Positions 15,749-25,937 are shown, numbered from the stretch's first letter. The stretch is 64,000 nucleotides of DNA from Xanthobacter flavus (GCF_017875275.1 NZ_JAGGML010000001.1:2811001-2875000); one strand, 5' to 3'. Notes: generated by a model from the letters alone, not told the origin. Translations and numbers: made by a program.

Positions 15749-16920
15749 TCATCTCCTCCGCCTCGGACTATCGCGAAGCCGCCCGTCGGCGCCTTCCGCC
15801 CTTCCTGTTCCACTACATCGACGGCGGGGCCTATGCGGAGACGACGCTCGGCCGCAACGTCTCGGACCTCACGCTGCTCGCTTTGCGCCAGCGGGTGCTC
15901 CGCAGCGTGGGCGAGGTGGATCTCTCCACCACGCTGCTCGGCGAAGACCTCGCCATGCCCATGGCGCTCGCTCCCATCGGCCTGTGCGGCATGTTCGCCC
16001 GGCGCGGCGAGGTGCAGGCGGCGAAGGCGGCGCTCGGCAAGGGCATCCAGTTCACCCTCTCCACCGTCTCGGTGTGCCCCATCGAGGAGGTGCGCGGGCA
16101 GGTGGAGAAGCCCTTCTGGTTCCAGCTCTATGTGCTGAAGGACCGGGGCTTCATGAAGAATGCGCTGGAGCGCGCCTGGGCGGCGGGCATCCGCACGCTG
16201 GTCTTCACCGTGGACATGCCGGTGCCCGGCGCGCGCTACCGCGACGCCCATTCGGGCATGTCCGGCCCCAACGCCGCCGTGCGCCGCATGGTGCAGGCGG
16301 CCCTTCATCCCATGTGGGCGTATGACGTGGGCCTGATGGGCACGCCGCACGATCTCGGCAACGTCTCCGCCTATCGCGGCCACAAGACCACGCTGGAAGA
16401 CTATGTGGGCTGGCTCGGCGCCAATTTCGATCCTGCCATCGGCTGGCGCGATCTGGAATGGATCCGCGAGTTCTGGAAGGGGCCCATGGTCATCAAGGGC
16501 ATTCTCGATCCGGAGGACGCGGAGGATGCGGTGCGTTTCGGTGCCGACGGCATCGTGGTGTCGAACCATGGCGGCCGCCAGCTCGATGGCGTGCTCTCCT
16601 CGACCCGCGCGCTGCCGCCCATCGCCGACAAGGTGAAGGGGAGCCTCGCCATCCTCGCCGATTCCGGCATCCGCTCGGGCCTCGACGTGGTGCGCATGGT
16701 GGCGCAGGGGGCGGACGGCGTGCTGCTGGGCCGCGCCTTCGTCTATGCGCTGGCCACCCACGGCCAGAAGGGCGTGGAGAACCTCATCGACCTCTTCGCC
16801 AAGGAAATGCGCGTGGCCATGACCCTCACGGGCGCGCGCAACCTCTCGGAAATCTCCCGCGAGAGCCTCGTGCGCGACGTGGAGCAGCCGCTCAAGCACC
16901 TCTCCGCCGCGGCGGAGTGA
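15745..16920 (+). CDS. lldD: L-lactate dehydrogenase (FMN, quinone-linked)
   Basis: 391 residues; GTG start overlapping the lldR stop. A full FMN-dependent 2-hydroxyacid dehydrogenase barrel is visible: [101 protein letters not shown] (catalytic His, substrate Arg) and [28 protein letters not shown]. It oxidises L-lactate to pyruvate at the inner face of the membrane, passing electrons to quinone. Homology alone does not exclude a mandelate- or glycolate-type substrate; the LldR-like partner supports lactate. Confidence 0.9.
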   Translation: MIISSASDYREAARRRLPPFLFHYIDGGAYAETTLGRNVSDLTLLALRQRVLRSVGEVDLSTTLLGEDLAMPMALAPIGLCGMFARRGEVQAAKAALGKGIQFTLSTVSVCPIEEVRGQVEKPFWFQLYVLKDRGFMKNALERAWAAGIRTLVFTVDMPVPGARYRDAHSGMSGPNAAVRRMVQAALHPMWAYDVGLMGTPHDLGNVSAYRGHKTTLEDYVGWLGANFDPAIGWRDLEWIREFWKGPMVIKGILDPEDAEDAVRFGADGIVVSNHGGRQLDGVLSSTRALPPIADKVKGSLAILADSGIRSGLDVVRMVAQGADGVLLGRAFVYALATHGQKGVENLIDLFAKEMRVAMTLTGARNLSEISRESLVRDVEQPLKHLSAAAE

Positions 16921-16943
16921 GAGGGCGCGGCCTTGGGCTGGCT

Positions 16944-17570
16944 CTATCCCCGCGCCGCCAGCCGGGGCGCATAGCCGGCGCGCAGCACCGCCACCGTGGG
17001 TCGGGGCGTGAGCACGGTGCCGTCTGTGCCCGGCACGGGGAGGGGCGGGCCGTAGCCCGCCTGGCTCCAGCGGTGGAGCGCGCGGTGATCGACCAGGAAG
17101 GCCTCGCCCGGCCGGTCGTCCAGCGCCACGAAGGTGCCGGCGGGCAGATCGTGCAGGGCGGCGCGGAAGGTCGTTTGACGGCCGCGCGCAATGCGGGCCG
17201 CGTGCAGCGCCCGGTCCATGTCCCCGGCGGTGAGGGGCGCATCGTCAACGAGCCCGAACGCCCGGCGCCACGCCATCTTGAAGGCCTGATAGTCCGCGTG
17301 CCGGCATTCCCCGCAGGGCCGGTGGCCGGCAGCGAGGGCGACAGCCTCGTCCGTAAAGAAGAGCGGCGTGTAGCGGCGCGGATCGTCGAGGTCGATCCGC
17401 CGGCCCCGGAAGGAGGTGACGCAGCACACCCAGCCGCGCGCGTGCCAGCCTTTTTGCGTGCCGTCCGGCCGGCGCAGATTGCCTCGGTTGCCCATGAACA
17501 GGCCGCGTTCGGCCACCGCCTCGAACGTGCCGAAGGGCGTCACCCGGTTTTGGCGATGCGTTCCGGACAT
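16944..17570 (-). CDS. Hypothetical protein with an Ada-type Cys4 zinc-finger-like segment
   Basis: 208 residues. Residues ~48-90 run VCCVTSFRGRRIDLDDPRRYTPLFFTDEAVALAAGHRPCGECR. The second half closely follows the Ada zinc-binding module 'FF.t.eeA.aaGyRPCkrC', and the CC plus CxxC give four cysteines for one metal. The rest (DLPAGTFVALDDRPGEAFLVDHRALHRWSQAGYG) resembles no domain I can name. No DNA-repair partner is adjacent; it is convergent with lldD. A metal-binding, perhaps DNA- or damage-related role is inference only. Confidence 0.6.
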   Translation of the reverse strand: MSGTHRQNRVTPFGTFEAVAERGLFMGNRGNLRRPDGTQKGWHARGWVCCVTSFRGRRIDLDDPRRYTPLFFTDEAVALAAGHRPCGECRHADYQAFKMAWRRAFGLVDDAPLTAGDMDRALHAARIARGRQTTFRAALHDLPAGTFVALDDRPGEAFLVDHRALHRWSQAGYGPPLPVPGTDGTVLTPRPTVAVLRAGYAPRLAARG

Positions 17571-17651
17571 GAGGTCCTCCCGCGCAGGTTGATCGCCAAC
17601 CCATAGGGAAGGGCGCTTGGCGAACCCACCCGGAAAGACCGGGATGCGGCG

Positions 17652-18329
17652 TCAGCCGGCGGGCTGGCTCTTCGGCCCGTAGGCGGCGAGAAAGACGCGG
17701 ACGGCGCGGCCCACCGTGCGCTCGATGTCCTCCGGCGTCGGCGCCTCGGAGAGGCCGAACATCAGCGCCTTCACCTGGTTGCCCTGGCACAGGTTGAAGA
17801 ACTCGAAGGCGGCGGCCTCGCAATCGTCGATGTCCAGGCGGCCCGCCTCGACCTGCCGCTGCAGCAACTCGGCGAGCCGGCGCCCGCCTTGGCAGGGGCC
17901 GGTCTCGAAGAAGGTCCGGCCGATGGCGGGAAATTTCTCCGCCACGCCGAACACCATACGCACGAGGCGGATATGGTTCGGCCGGATCATCATGCTCATG
18001 AAGGAGACGCCGATGCGCTTCAGAAGGCTCTCCGCGTCGGCGTCGGTCTCGTCGGACTCGAACAGGCGCTCGGCGGACTGGCGGCGGTCGGCCTCCACAA
18101 GGGCCTGGAACAGATCGGCCTTGCTCTGGAAATAGACGTAGATGGTGGCCTTGGAGACGGACGCGGCGCGGGCGATCTCGTCCATGCTCGCGCCGTCGAA
18201 GCCCTTGTGGAAGAACACGCGGCGCGCGCCGTCGATGATGTCGAGGCGCTTCTTCGCCTCCACATCCTGATCGGCGGCGGTCCCGGATGTCCCACGCGCC
18301 TCGGGTGCGCGTTCAAGTGCCTCGTTCAT
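17652..18329 (-). CDS. TetR-family repressor of the EmrAB-type pump
   Basis: 225 residues from the ATG at 18329 with AGGAGA just upstream; an upstream Met at 18380 overlaps the operator region. N-terminal HTH: KRLDIIDGARRVFFHKGFDGASMDEIARAASVSKATIYVYFQSKADLFQALVE. Then an AefR/TetR_C-type ligand domain. Divergent from the HlyD-MFS pump genes with two palindromic operators in between, the classical arrangement for a drug-responsive repressor. Ligand unknown. Confidence 0.88.
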   Translation of the reverse strand: MNEALERAPEARGTSGTAADQDVEAKKRLDIIDGARRVFFHKGFDGASMDEIARAASVSKATIYVYFQSKADLFQALVEADRRQSAERLFESDETDADAESLLKRIGVSFMSMMIRPNHIRLVRMVFGVAEKFPAIGRTFFETGPCQGGRRLAELLQRQVEAGRLDIDDCEAAAFEFFNLCQGNQVKALMFGLSEAPTPEDIERTVGRAVRVFLAAYGPKSQPAG

Positions 18330-18388
18330 GTCCTCTCCTTCGACAATCTCCTGCATGGGGCCGATGCAGCCTTTTGTCAAAGTAATTG

Positions 18389-18444
18389 ACTGAACCGTTC
18401 AGTTCAATATAGTGGCTTCAGATTATGACTAAACCGTTCAGTCA
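18389..18444. promoter_or_regulatory. Two TetR operators in the divergent promoter
   Basis: ACTGAAC-C-GTTCAGT (18389-18403; perfect 7-bp arms) and TGACTAAAC-C-GTTCAGTCA (18426-18444; 8 of 9 matched). Both are centred on AACCGTTC, 39 bp apart centre to centre. They cover the space between the repressor and the pump genes and would let one repressor silence both directions. Confidence 0.8.
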
Positions 18445-18471
18445 GGCCCCGGCTGGCCGGGAGAATGCAAG

Positions 18472-19734
18472 GTGGCTCAGATCAGCAGGATGGAGGCGGC
18501 AGCGCCCGCCCTTACCCCCGAACCGCAGCCGGATGCGCTGGCCGAAGCCCCCGCGGCCGGCGTGACCGTGCTCAAGGCGCGGCGGGAGGAGACCCCTCCC
18601 GCCGCGCCGGCGGTGGAAGCCGAGGCAGCGGCGCCCGCCAAGGACCCCGCCAAGGCGCGCTCGCGCAAGCCCCTCATCTTCGGCGCGGTGCTGGCGGCGG
18701 CGGTCGCCGTTGGCGGCTGGTATGGCATGCACTGGTGGCAGGTGGGCCGCTTCCAGGTGTCGACGGACGACGCCTATGTGGCGGCCGACACCTCCATCAT
18801 CGCGGCCAAGGTGGGCGGCTACGTGAAGAGCATGGACGTGGACACCAACCAGTGGGTCAAGGCCGGCGACGTGATCGCCCGCATCGATGACGGCGACTAT
18901 CGCCTCGCCCTCCAGGCGGCCCAGAACAAGATCGCCACCCAGGAGGCGACGCTGGCCCGCTTCGACCAGCAGGAGACGGCGGCCCGCGCCACCGTCGACC
19001 AGATGAAGGCGCAGCTCGCCTCGGCCGAGGCCGACCAGAAGCGCGCGCAGGCGGAATTCGACCGGCAGGACAAGCTCGCCCGCTCCGACTTCGCCAGCCG
19101 CTCCACCCTCGACAATGCCCGCGCCGACAAGGACAAGACCGCCGCGAGCGTGGAGGCCGCCAAGGCCGCCATCGCCTCGGCCGAGGCGCAGGTGGTGGTG
19201 CTCGCCGCCCAGCGCACGGAGGCGTCCCATGTGCTCGACGAGCTGAAGACCGCGCGCGATCAGGCGCAGCGCGACCTCGATTTCACCGTGGTGCGCGCCC
19301 CCATCGACGGGGTGGTCGGCAACCGCGCGGTGCAGGTGGGACAATTGGTGCAGACCGGCACGCGCCTCGTCGCCGTGGTGCCGCTGGAGGGCGTCTATGT
19401 GGACGCCAACTTCAAGGAGACCCAGCTCGGCCGCCTGAAGCCCGGACAGAGCGTGGATGTCTATGTGGACGCCTATCCGGACCACGATTTCACCGGCAAG
19501 GTGGTGAGCGTGTCGCCGGCCTCGGGCTCCGTGTTCAGCCTGCTGCCGCCGGAGAACGCCACCGGCAACTTCACCAAGATCGTGCAGCGCATTCCCGTGC
19601 GCATCGCCATCGATCCCCGCGTGCTCGCCAAGCGCGAGCTGCGCCCCGGCATGTCGGTGACCGCGACGGTGGACACCAAGTCCTCCCCGTCCACCTCCAC
19701 CGCCGCTGCGCCCACCCCCTCGCCCGCGTCCTGA
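18472..19734 (+). CDS. emrA: HlyD-family membrane fusion protein of an EmrAB-type efflux pump
   Basis: 420 residues. A Pro/Ala-rich cytosolic tail is followed by one membrane segment (PLIFGAVLAAAVAVGGWYGMHWW), a biotinyl-lipoyl-like half (VSTDDAYVAADTSIIAAKVGGYV...DVIARIDDGDY), a long Ala/Gln/Glu coiled-coil hairpin (~140-260), the second half (FTVVRAPIDGVVGNRAVQVGQLVQTGTRLVAVVPLE) and a beta barrel. It links the inner-membrane pump to an outer-membrane channel; no channel gene is adjacent. The GTG start has GGGAG 8 bases upstream. A Ser/Thr/Pro tail ends the protein. Confidence 0.9.
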   Translation: MAQISRMEAAAPALTPEPQPDALAEAPAAGVTVLKARREETPPAAPAVEAEAAAPAKDPAKARSRKPLIFGAVLAAAVAVGGWYGMHWWQVGRFQVSTDDAYVAADTSIIAAKVGGYVKSMDVDTNQWVKAGDVIARIDDGDYRLALQAAQNKIATQEATLARFDQQETAARATVDQMKAQLASAEADQKRAQAEFDRQDKLARSDFASRSTLDNARADKDKTAASVEAAKAAIASAEAQVVVLAAQRTEASHVLDELKTARDQAQRDLDFTVVRAPIDGVVGNRAVQVGQLVQTGTRLVAVVPLEGVYVDANFKETQLGRLKPGQSVDVYVDAYPDHDFTGKVVSVSPASGSVFSLLPPENATGNFTKIVQRIPVRIAIDPRVLAKRELRPGMSVTATVDTKSSPSTSTAAAPTPSPAS

Positions 19735-19767
19735 CGCGCGCATCCCGAGCCTCGACAGGAGGCGGCC

Positions 19768-21363
19768 ATGGCCGACACCCTGACACTGAAGCCATCCGCG
19801 GCGGGCGCCCCTCCTGCCGCCCCCGCCGCGCATGTGGACGGACGGCGCATGTTCGCCTTCCTGTGCATGGTGTTCGGCATGTTCATGGCGATCCTGGACA
19901 TCCAGATCGTCTCCGCCTCGCTGGCCGAGATCCAGGCGGGCCTTGCCGCGTCGTCTGATGAAATCTCCTGGGTGCAGACCAGCTACCTCATCGCCGAGGT
20001 GGTGATGATCCCGCTCTCGGGCTTCCTGTCCCGGGCGCTGTCCACCCGCTGGCTGTTCGCGGCCTCGGCGGCGGGCTTCACGCTCATGAGCTTCATGTGC
20101 GCGACCGCTTCCTCCATCAACGAGATGATCGTCTACCGCGCGCTGCAGGGGTTCCTGGGCGGCGGCATGATCCCCACCGTCTTCGCCGCCGCCTACACGG
20201 TGTTCCCGCGCGAGAAGCAGCCCATCGTGGCGCCCATGATCGGCCTCGTGGCGACGCTGGCGCCGACCATCGGGCCGACGGTGGGCGGCTATCTCACCGA
20301 CCTGTTCTCCTGGCACTGGCTGTTCCTCATCAACGTCATCCCCGGCATCTTCGTGGTGCTGGCGGCGGTGACGCTGATCGACTTCGACGAGCCGGACTTC
20401 TCGCTGCTCGACAAGTTCGACTGGTGGGGCCTCCTCTTCATGGCGGGCTTCCTCGGCAGCCTCGAATTCGTGCTGGAGGAGGGGCCGACCAACGACTGGT
20501 TCGAGGACCAGTACATCGTCGCCTTCGCCATCGTGTGCGGGCTGTCGTCCCTCGCCTTCTTCGCGCGCGTCTTCTCCACCGACCATCCGGTGGTGGACCT
20601 GCGCGCGTTCGAGAACCGCAATTTCTCCATCGGCTCGGCCTTCAGCTTCATCATGGGCATCGGGCTCTACGGCCTCACCTATCTCTATCCCGTCTTCCTC
20701 GGGCGGGTGCGCGGCTACTCGGCGCTGCAGATCGGCGAGACCATGTTCGTCACCGGCATCGCCATGTTCCTCACCGCGCCCATCGCCGGGCGGCTGATGA
20801 CCAAGATCGACCCGCGCATCATGATGGGCGCGGGCTTCGCCGCCTTCGCGGTGGGCACCTGGTGGGTCACCTTCATCACCAAGGACTGGGATTTCTGGGA
20901 ACTGTTCATCCCGCAGATCCTGCGCGGGGTGGGGCTGATGATCGCGATGATCCCCATCAACAACATCTCGCTGGGCACCATGCCGCCGGCGCAGATGAAG
21001 AACGCCTCCGGCCTGTTCAACCTCATGCGCAACCTCGGCGGCGCGGTGGGCCTCGCGCTCATCAACACGGTGCTGAACAACCGCTGGGACCTCCACCTCG
21101 CCCGCCTGCACGAGCATGTGGAATGGGCGAGCGCGGCGGCCGTGGAACGGCTCGACACCATCACCGCGGGCTTCGCGAAGCTCGGCTCGGATGCCTCGGC
21201 CGCCGCGTTGAAGCAGATGGCCGCGATCGTGCGCCAGCAGGCGCTGGTGATGGCCTTCGGGGATGTCTTCTACCTGCTCACCTTCCTGTTCTGCGCGCTG
21301 GTCATCGCCTCGCCGCTCATGCGCCGGCCCAAACCCGGCGCCGGAAGGGGCGGGGGCCACTGA
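19768..21363 (+). CDS. emrB: MFS drug exporter, DHA2 (EmrB) type with 14 helices
   Basis: 531 residues, the expected length of 14-TMS DHA2 pumps. Signature motifs: LDIQIVSASLAEIQ in TM1, WVQTSYLIAEVVMIPLSGFLS, motif C-like LVATLAPTIGPTVGGYLTDLFSWHWLFLINVIPG. It exports hydrophobic drugs or uncouplers by proton antiport. AGGAGG precedes the ATG; 33 bp after emrA, hence one transcript controlled by the TetR protein. Nothing recognisable follows in the 230 bp before paoA except the next ribosome site. Confidence 0.92.
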   Translation: MADTLTLKPSAAGAPPAAPAAHVDGRRMFAFLCMVFGMFMAILDIQIVSASLAEIQAGLAASSDEISWVQTSYLIAEVVMIPLSGFLSRALSTRWLFAASAAGFTLMSFMCATASSINEMIVYRALQGFLGGGMIPTVFAAAYTVFPREKQPIVAPMIGLVATLAPTIGPTVGGYLTDLFSWHWLFLINVIPGIFVVLAAVTLIDFDEPDFSLLDKFDWWGLLFMAGFLGSLEFVLEEGPTNDWFEDQYIVAFAIVCGLSSLAFFARVFSTDHPVVDLRAFENRNFSIGSAFSFIMGIGLYGLTYLYPVFLGRVRGYSALQIGETMFVTGIAMFLTAPIAGRLMTKIDPRIMMGAGFAAFAVGTWWVTFITKDWDFWELFIPQILRGVGLMIAMIPINNISLGTMPPAQMKNASGLFNLMRNLGGAVGLALINTVLNNRWDLHLARLHEHVEWASAAAVERLDTITAGFAKLGSDASAAALKQMAAIVRQQALVMAFGDVFYLLTFLFCALVIASPLMRRPKPGAGRGGGH

Positions 21364-21593
21364 GTGGTTCCGGCGCTCCGCCGCCGGCCCTCCATCCCGC
21401 GACAGCCTGACGTTTCCGTGATCCCGCATTGCGGAACCGCACGGTCGCGGCCGCGTTGGACGCCGGTTCGGCTGGCGACCTACTGGCCGCTCGGACCTAT
21501 CCGTGCGCATGCTCAGACAACGGCCACGCTCGCGCCGCTCCACATCCGTTTCCAACAGCCACAGGCACCCGTCCGAAGGAGGATCAGGCACCC

Positions 21594-22235
21594 ATGGCGA
21601 GCTCCCCCGATCTCGATATCAACCGGCGCGACGTGATCCTCGCCGGGGCCGCCGCGGCGGTCGCCTCTTCCCTTCCTGGCGGTGCCGAGGCACAGGCCGC
21701 CGCGCCTCCGGCGGGCGCAGGGCCTACCCGCGCCACGGTCTCCCTCACCGTCAACGGTGTCATCCGCGAGCTGGAGGTGGATACCCGCACCACGCTGCTC
21801 GACCTCCTGCGCGAAACCCTCCACCTCACCGGCACCAAGAAGGGCTGCGACCACGGACAGTGCGGCGCCTGCACGGTGATCGTGGACGGGCGGCGGATCA
21901 ATTCCTGCCTCTCCCTCGCGCTCATGCACGAGCACCAGAACGTCACCACCATCGAAGGCCTTGGCACGCCCGATGACCTCCACCCCATGCAGGCGGCGTT
22001 CGTGGCGCATGACGGCTACCAGTGCGGCTATTGCACGCCGGGGCAGATCTGCTCGGCGGTGGCGGTGATCGCCGAGGTGAAGGCCGACATTCCAAGCCAC
22101 GTCACCGACGACCTCACCGTTCCCGTCGAACTCACCGAGGCGGAAATCCGCGAGCGCATGAGCGGAAACATCTGCCGCTGCGGCGCCTATTCCAACATCG
22201 TGGAGGCCATCGTCGAGGCCGGGAGGCGCGCATGA
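21594..22235 (+). CDS. paoA: Aldehyde oxidoreductase iron-sulfur subunit (PaoA/YagT-type)
   Basis: 213 residues from an ATG with AAGGAGGA upstream; longer frames into the gap lack support. The N-terminus [25 protein letters not shown] is a Tat signal. Then come two [2Fe-2S] clusters: [11 protein letters not shown] with a later Cys (plant type), and [10 protein letters not shown] plus NICRCGAY (helical type). In PaoABC this subunit passes electrons from the molybdenum subunit to FAD and carries the folded complex to the periplasm. First gene of paoABC; the next overlaps by ATGA. Confidence 0.92.
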   Translation: MASSPDLDINRRDVILAGAAAAVASSLPGGAEAQAAAPPAGAGPTRATVSLTVNGVIRELEVDTRTTLLDLLRETLHLTGTKKGCDHGQCGACTVIVDGRRINSCLSLALMHEHQNVTTIEGLGTPDDLHPMQAAFVAHDGYQCGYCTPGQICSAVAVIAEVKADIPSHVTDDLTVPVELTEAEIRERMSGNICRCGAYSNIVEAIVEAGRRA

Positions 22236-23182
22236 GGCCCTTCACCTACGAGCGCGCCCTGACGCCCGCCGACGCGGCGGGCGCGGCTGCGGCGAACCCC
22301 GGCGCGCGCTTCATCGCCGGCGGCACCAACCTCCTCGATCTCATGAAGCTGCAGATCGAGACGCCGAGCCACCTCATCGACGTGAACGGCCTCGGCCTCG
22401 ACCGCATCGAGGCGACCGACGACGGCGGCCTGCGCATCGGCGCGCTGGTGCGCAACACCGACCTTGCCGCCGACGCGCGGGTGCGGCGGGATTATCCCGT
22501 GCTCTCCCGCGCGCTTCTCGCCGGGGCGTCGGCCCAGTTGCGCAACAAGGCGACCACCGCGGGCAACCTGCTCCAGCGCACGCGCTGCCCCTACTTCTAT
22601 GACCCCGCGCAGGCCTGCAACAAGCGCAGCCCCGGCAGCGGCTGCGCCGCGCTCGGCGGCTATTCGCGCCAGCTCGCGGTGATCGGCGTGAGCGAGGCCT
22701 GCATCGCCACCCATCCGAGCGACATGGCCGTGGCCATGCGCGCCCTCGATGCGGTGGTGGAGACGGTGCAGCCCACCGGCACCACGCGGAAGATCGCCAT
22801 CGCCGACTTCCATCGCCTGCCCGGCGACACGCCGCACATCGAGACCGCGCTGGAGCCCGGCGAGCTCATCACCGCCGTCACCTTGCCGAAGCCGCTGGGC
22901 GGGCGGCAGGTCTATCGCAAGGTGCGCGACCGCGCCTCCTACGCCTTCGCCCTCGTCTCGGTGGCGGCGGTGGTTCAGGAGGATGGCACCGGGCGCATCG
23001 CCGTCGGCGGCGTGGCTCACAAGCCGTGGCGGGTGGAGGCGGCGGAGGCCGAGCTGCCGCGCGGCGCGAAGGCCGTGTCCGAGCGCCTGCTCGCGGGCGC
23101 CAGGCCCACCCACGACAATGCCTTCAAGATCACGCTCGTGGAACGCACCATCGGCGCCGTGCTGGCGGACGGGAGGACCTGA
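22232..23182 (+). CDS. paoB: Aldehyde oxidoreductase FAD subunit (PaoB/YagS-type)
   Basis: 316 residues. The FAD-binding fold of the CoxM/xanthine dehydrogenase group is seen in [21 protein letters not shown] and [23 protein letters not shown]. The Cys-containing insertion [24 protein letters not shown] is the hallmark of PaoB, where it binds an extra [4Fe-4S] cluster. C-terminal CO-dehydrogenase flavoprotein domain: [21 protein letters not shown]. Overlaps paoA by four bases; three bases separate it from paoC. Confidence 0.92.
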   Translation: MRPFTYERALTPADAAGAAAANPGARFIAGGTNLLDLMKLQIETPSHLIDVNGLGLDRIEATDDGGLRIGALVRNTDLAADARVRRDYPVLSRALLAGASAQLRNKATTAGNLLQRTRCPYFYDPAQACNKRSPGSGCAALGGYSRQLAVIGVSEACIATHPSDMAVAMRALDAVVETVQPTGTTRKIAIADFHRLPGDTPHIETALEPGELITAVTLPKPLGGRQVYRKVRDRASYAFALVSVAAVVQEDGTGRIAVGGVAHKPWRVEAAEAELPRGAKAVSERLLAGARPTHDNAFKITLVERTIGAVLADGRT

Positions 23183-23185
23183 GCC

Positions 23186-25399
23186 ATGAAGTTCGAGACC
23201 CCTGCCGCCGACAATCCCATCGACCAGCTCAAGGTCATCGGCCACCCGCTGCCGCGCATCGACGGGCCGTTCAAGACCACCGGCACCGCGCCCTATGCCT
23301 ATGAGCGGCACGACGTGGCCCCCACCGCCGCCCACGGCTTCGTGGTGGGCACGACCATCGCCAAGGGGCGCGTGACCGGCATCGACACGGCGGCGGCCGA
23401 GGCTTCGCCCGGCGTGCTCGCCGTGGTGACGGCCGCCAACGCGGGGCCGCTGAAGAAGGGCAATTTCAATACTGCCCACCTCATCGCCGGGCCGGAGGTG
23501 GAGCATTATCACCAGGCCGTGGCTCTGGTGGTGGCCGAGACCTTCGAGCAGGCCCGCGCGGCCGCCGCTCTGGTGAAGGTGGACTATGCGCCGGCCGAGG
23601 GCGCCTTCGACCTCGCCAAGGCCATGGACGGCGCGGTGAAGCCCGAGAAGGGCGACGGCATGGGCGGGCCGGCCGACACAATGGTGGGCGATTTCCACGG
23701 TGCCTTCGCCGCCGCCCCCGTGCGCCTCGACGCCACCTATTCCACGCCCGATCAGGCCCACGCCATGATGGAGCCGCACGCCTCCACCGCCGCCTGGGAG
23801 GGCGACCGGCTGACGGTGTGGACCTCCAACCAGATGATCGAGTGGGGCCGGGGCGATCTCGCCAGGATGCTCGGCCTGCCCAAGGACAAGGTGCGCCTCG
23901 TCTCGCCATTCATCGGCGGCGGGTTCGGCGGCAAATTGTTCGTCCGGGCCGATGCGCTGCTGGCGGCGCTGGGCGCGCGGGCGGCGCGGCGGCCGGTGAA
24001 GGTGGCGCTGCATCGTCCCCTGATGTTCAACAACACCACGCACCGCCCCGCCACCATCCAGCGCATCCGCATCGGCGCGGGGCGGGACGGGCGCATCACC
24101 GCCATCGGCCACGAGAGCTGGTCCGGCGACCTGCCCGGCGGCGGGCTGGAGACGGCGGTGAACCAGACGCGCCTGCTCTACGCCGGCGCCCATCGCCTCA
24201 CCGCCATGCGGCTCGCCACCTTGCACCTGCCCGAGGGCAACGCCATGCGCGCGCCCGGCGAGGCGCCGGGCATGATGGCGCTGGAAATCGCCATGGACGA
24301 GATGGCGGAGCGGCTCGGCCTCGACCCGGTGGAGTTCCGCATCCTCAACGACACCGAGCGCGACCCCGAAAACCCCGACCGCCCCTTCTCCCAGCGCCAG
24401 CTGGTCGCCTGCCTGCGCCTCGGTGCGGAACGGTTCGGCTGGAGCCGGCGCAACCCGAAGCCCGGACAGGTGCGCGAGGGTGACCTTCTGGTGGGTCTCG
24501 GCATGGCCGTGGGCTTCCGCAACAACCTCCTCATGAAGTCCGGCGCGCGGGTGCGGCTCGATGGCGAGGGCCGGGTGACGGTGGAAACCGCCATGACCGA
24601 CATCGGCACCGGCAGCTACACCATCCTCGCCCAGACAGCAGCGGAGATGATGGGTGTGGGGCTCGACAAGGTGCGCGTTCTACTGGGCGATTCCGACCTG
24701 CCGGCCTCCTGCGGCTCGGGCGGCCAGTGGGGCGCCAACAACGCCACCTCCGGCGTCTATGCGGCCTGCATGAAGCTACGCGAGGAGGTGGCCCGCAAGC
24801 TCGGCTTCAATTCGCAGGAAGCCACGTTCTCCGACGGCGAGGTGCGCGCCGGCAACCGCTCCGTGCCGCTGGCGCAGGCGGCGGGGGCGGAGGGGCTGAC
24901 GGCGGAGGACGCCATCGAATATGGCGACCTCGGAAAGCGCTACCAGCAATCCACCTTCGCCGGCCATTTCGTGGAGGTGGCGGTGGATGCCGCCACCGGC
25001 GAGGCGCGGGTGCGCCGCATGCTCGCGGTGTGCGCCGCCGGCCGCATCCTCAACCCCAAGACCGCGCGCAGCCAGGTGATCGGCGCCATGACCATGGGTG
25101 TTGGTGCTGCGCTGTTCGAGGAGCTGGCGGTGGACCGCCGCCACGGCTTCTTCGTCAATCACGACCTCGCCGGATACGAGGTGCCCGTGCATGCGGACAT
25201 CCCGCACCAGGAGGTGATCTTCCTCGACGAGACAGATCCCATCTCCTCGCCCATGAAGGCGAAGGGGGTGGGCGAGCTCGGCCTGTGCGGGGTGGGCGCG
25301 GCGGTGGCCAACGCGGTCTACAACGCGACGGGGGTGCGGGTGCGCGACTATCCCATCACCCTCGACAAATACATCCACCGCCTGCCCGAGGTGGGGTGA
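23186..25399 (+). CDS. paoC: Aldehyde oxidoreductase molybdenum subunit (PaoC/YagR-type)
   Basis: 737 residues, matching PaoC. Xanthine-oxidase-type molybdopterin subunit with FIGGGFGGKLF, RAPGEAPGMMALE, GSGGQWGANNATSGVYAACMKLR and KGVGELGLCGVGAAVANAVYNATG. Glu697 in the last segment is the catalytic base next to the Mo site. It oxidises aromatic and other aldehydes to acids in the periplasm, a detoxification role in E. coli. No paoD/xdhC chaperone for cofactor insertion is found within the window, so it must lie elsewhere. Confidence 0.93.
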   Translation: MKFETPAADNPIDQLKVIGHPLPRIDGPFKTTGTAPYAYERHDVAPTAAHGFVVGTTIAKGRVTGIDTAAAEASPGVLAVVTAANAGPLKKGNFNTAHLIAGPEVEHYHQAVALVVAETFEQARAAAALVKVDYAPAEGAFDLAKAMDGAVKPEKGDGMGGPADTMVGDFHGAFAAAPVRLDATYSTPDQAHAMMEPHASTAAWEGDRLTVWTSNQMIEWGRGDLARMLGLPKDKVRLVSPFIGGGFGGKLFVRADALLAALGARAARRPVKVALHRPLMFNNTTHRPATIQRIRIGAGRDGRITAIGHESWSGDLPGGGLETAVNQTRLLYAGAHRLTAMRLATLHLPEGNAMRAPGEAPGMMALEIAMDEMAERLGLDPVEFRILNDTERDPENPDRPFSQRQLVACLRLGAERFGWSRRNPKPGQVREGDLLVGLGMAVGFRNNLLMKSGARVRLDGEGRVTVETAMTDIGTGSYTILAQTAAEMMGVGLDKVRVLLGDSDLPASCGSGGQWGANNATSGVYAACMKLREEVARKLGFNSQEATFSDGEVRAGNRSVPLAQAAGAEGLTAEDAIEYGDLGKRYQQSTFAGHFVEVAVDAATGEARVRRMLAVCAAGRILNPKTARSQVIGAMTMGVGAALFEELAVDRRHGFFVNHDLAGYEVPVHADIPHQEVIFLDETDPISSPMKAKGVGELGLCGVGAAVANAVYNATGVRVRDYPITLDKYIHRLPEVG

Positions 25400-25493
25400 G
25401 CGGGAAAACGCCGGCGCAGGTGTCGGGTGCGTCGCGCGCCGTCCGTCATTGAAGTGACGGGCGGCGCCGCCGCCTCTGACAGGGAGAAGAGAC

Positions 25494-25937
25494 ATGCCCG
25501 GCTCCGTCCGCCTGCACCGCATCCTCACCGCCAGCCCGGAGAAGGTCTATCGCGCCTTCATCGAGGCCGATGCGCTGGCCAAATGGCTGCCGCCCAACGG
25601 CTTCACCTGCACGGTGCATCATCTCGACGCGGTGGTGGGCGGCACATTCCGCATGTCCTTCCGCAACTTCACCACCGGGCACAGCGATGCCTTCGGCGGC
25701 GAGTTCCACGAGCTGATCCCGGGCGAACTTGTGCGCTACACCGACCGCTTCGACACGCCCGCTCTGCCCGGCGACATCCACGTGACCATCGCGCTGAAGA
25801 AGGTCGCCATGGGCACCGAGCTGGAGATCTCGCAGAGCGGCATCCCCGACGTCATTCCCGTCGAGGCCTGCTATCTCGGCTGGCAGGAGTCGCTGCGCAA
25901 TCTGGCGCGGCTGGTGGAGCCCGAGATCAACCAATAG
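25494..25937 (+). CDS. SRPBCC/AHSA1-family protein
   Basis: 147 residues: the START-like helix-grip fold of the Aha1 C-terminal-like group (SVRLHRILTASPEKVYRAFIEADALAKWLPPNGFTC, then GGTFRMSFRNFTTG, ending GWQESLRNLARLVE). These small cytosolic proteins bind hydrophobic ligands; the function of this one is unknown. GGGAGAAGAG precedes the ATG. It follows paoC by 95 bp and may or may not be co-transcribed. Confidence 0.85.
   Translation: MPGSVRLHRILTASPEKVYRAFIEADALAKWLPPNGFTCTVHHLDAVVGGTFRMSFRNFTTGHSDAFGGEFHELIPGELVRYTDRFDTPALPGDIHVTIALKKVAMGTELEISQSGIPDVIPVEACYLGWQESLRNLARLVEPEINQ

Noticed and set aside
18442-21591. 1049-codon minus ORF opposite emrAB
   Set aside because: A high-GC shadow with Glu/Asp/His/Arg runs; the opposite strand carries clear EmrA and EmrB.
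22187-24226. 679-codon minus ORF opposite paoBC
   Set aside because: Shadow frame; the + strand carries complete PaoB and PaoC.
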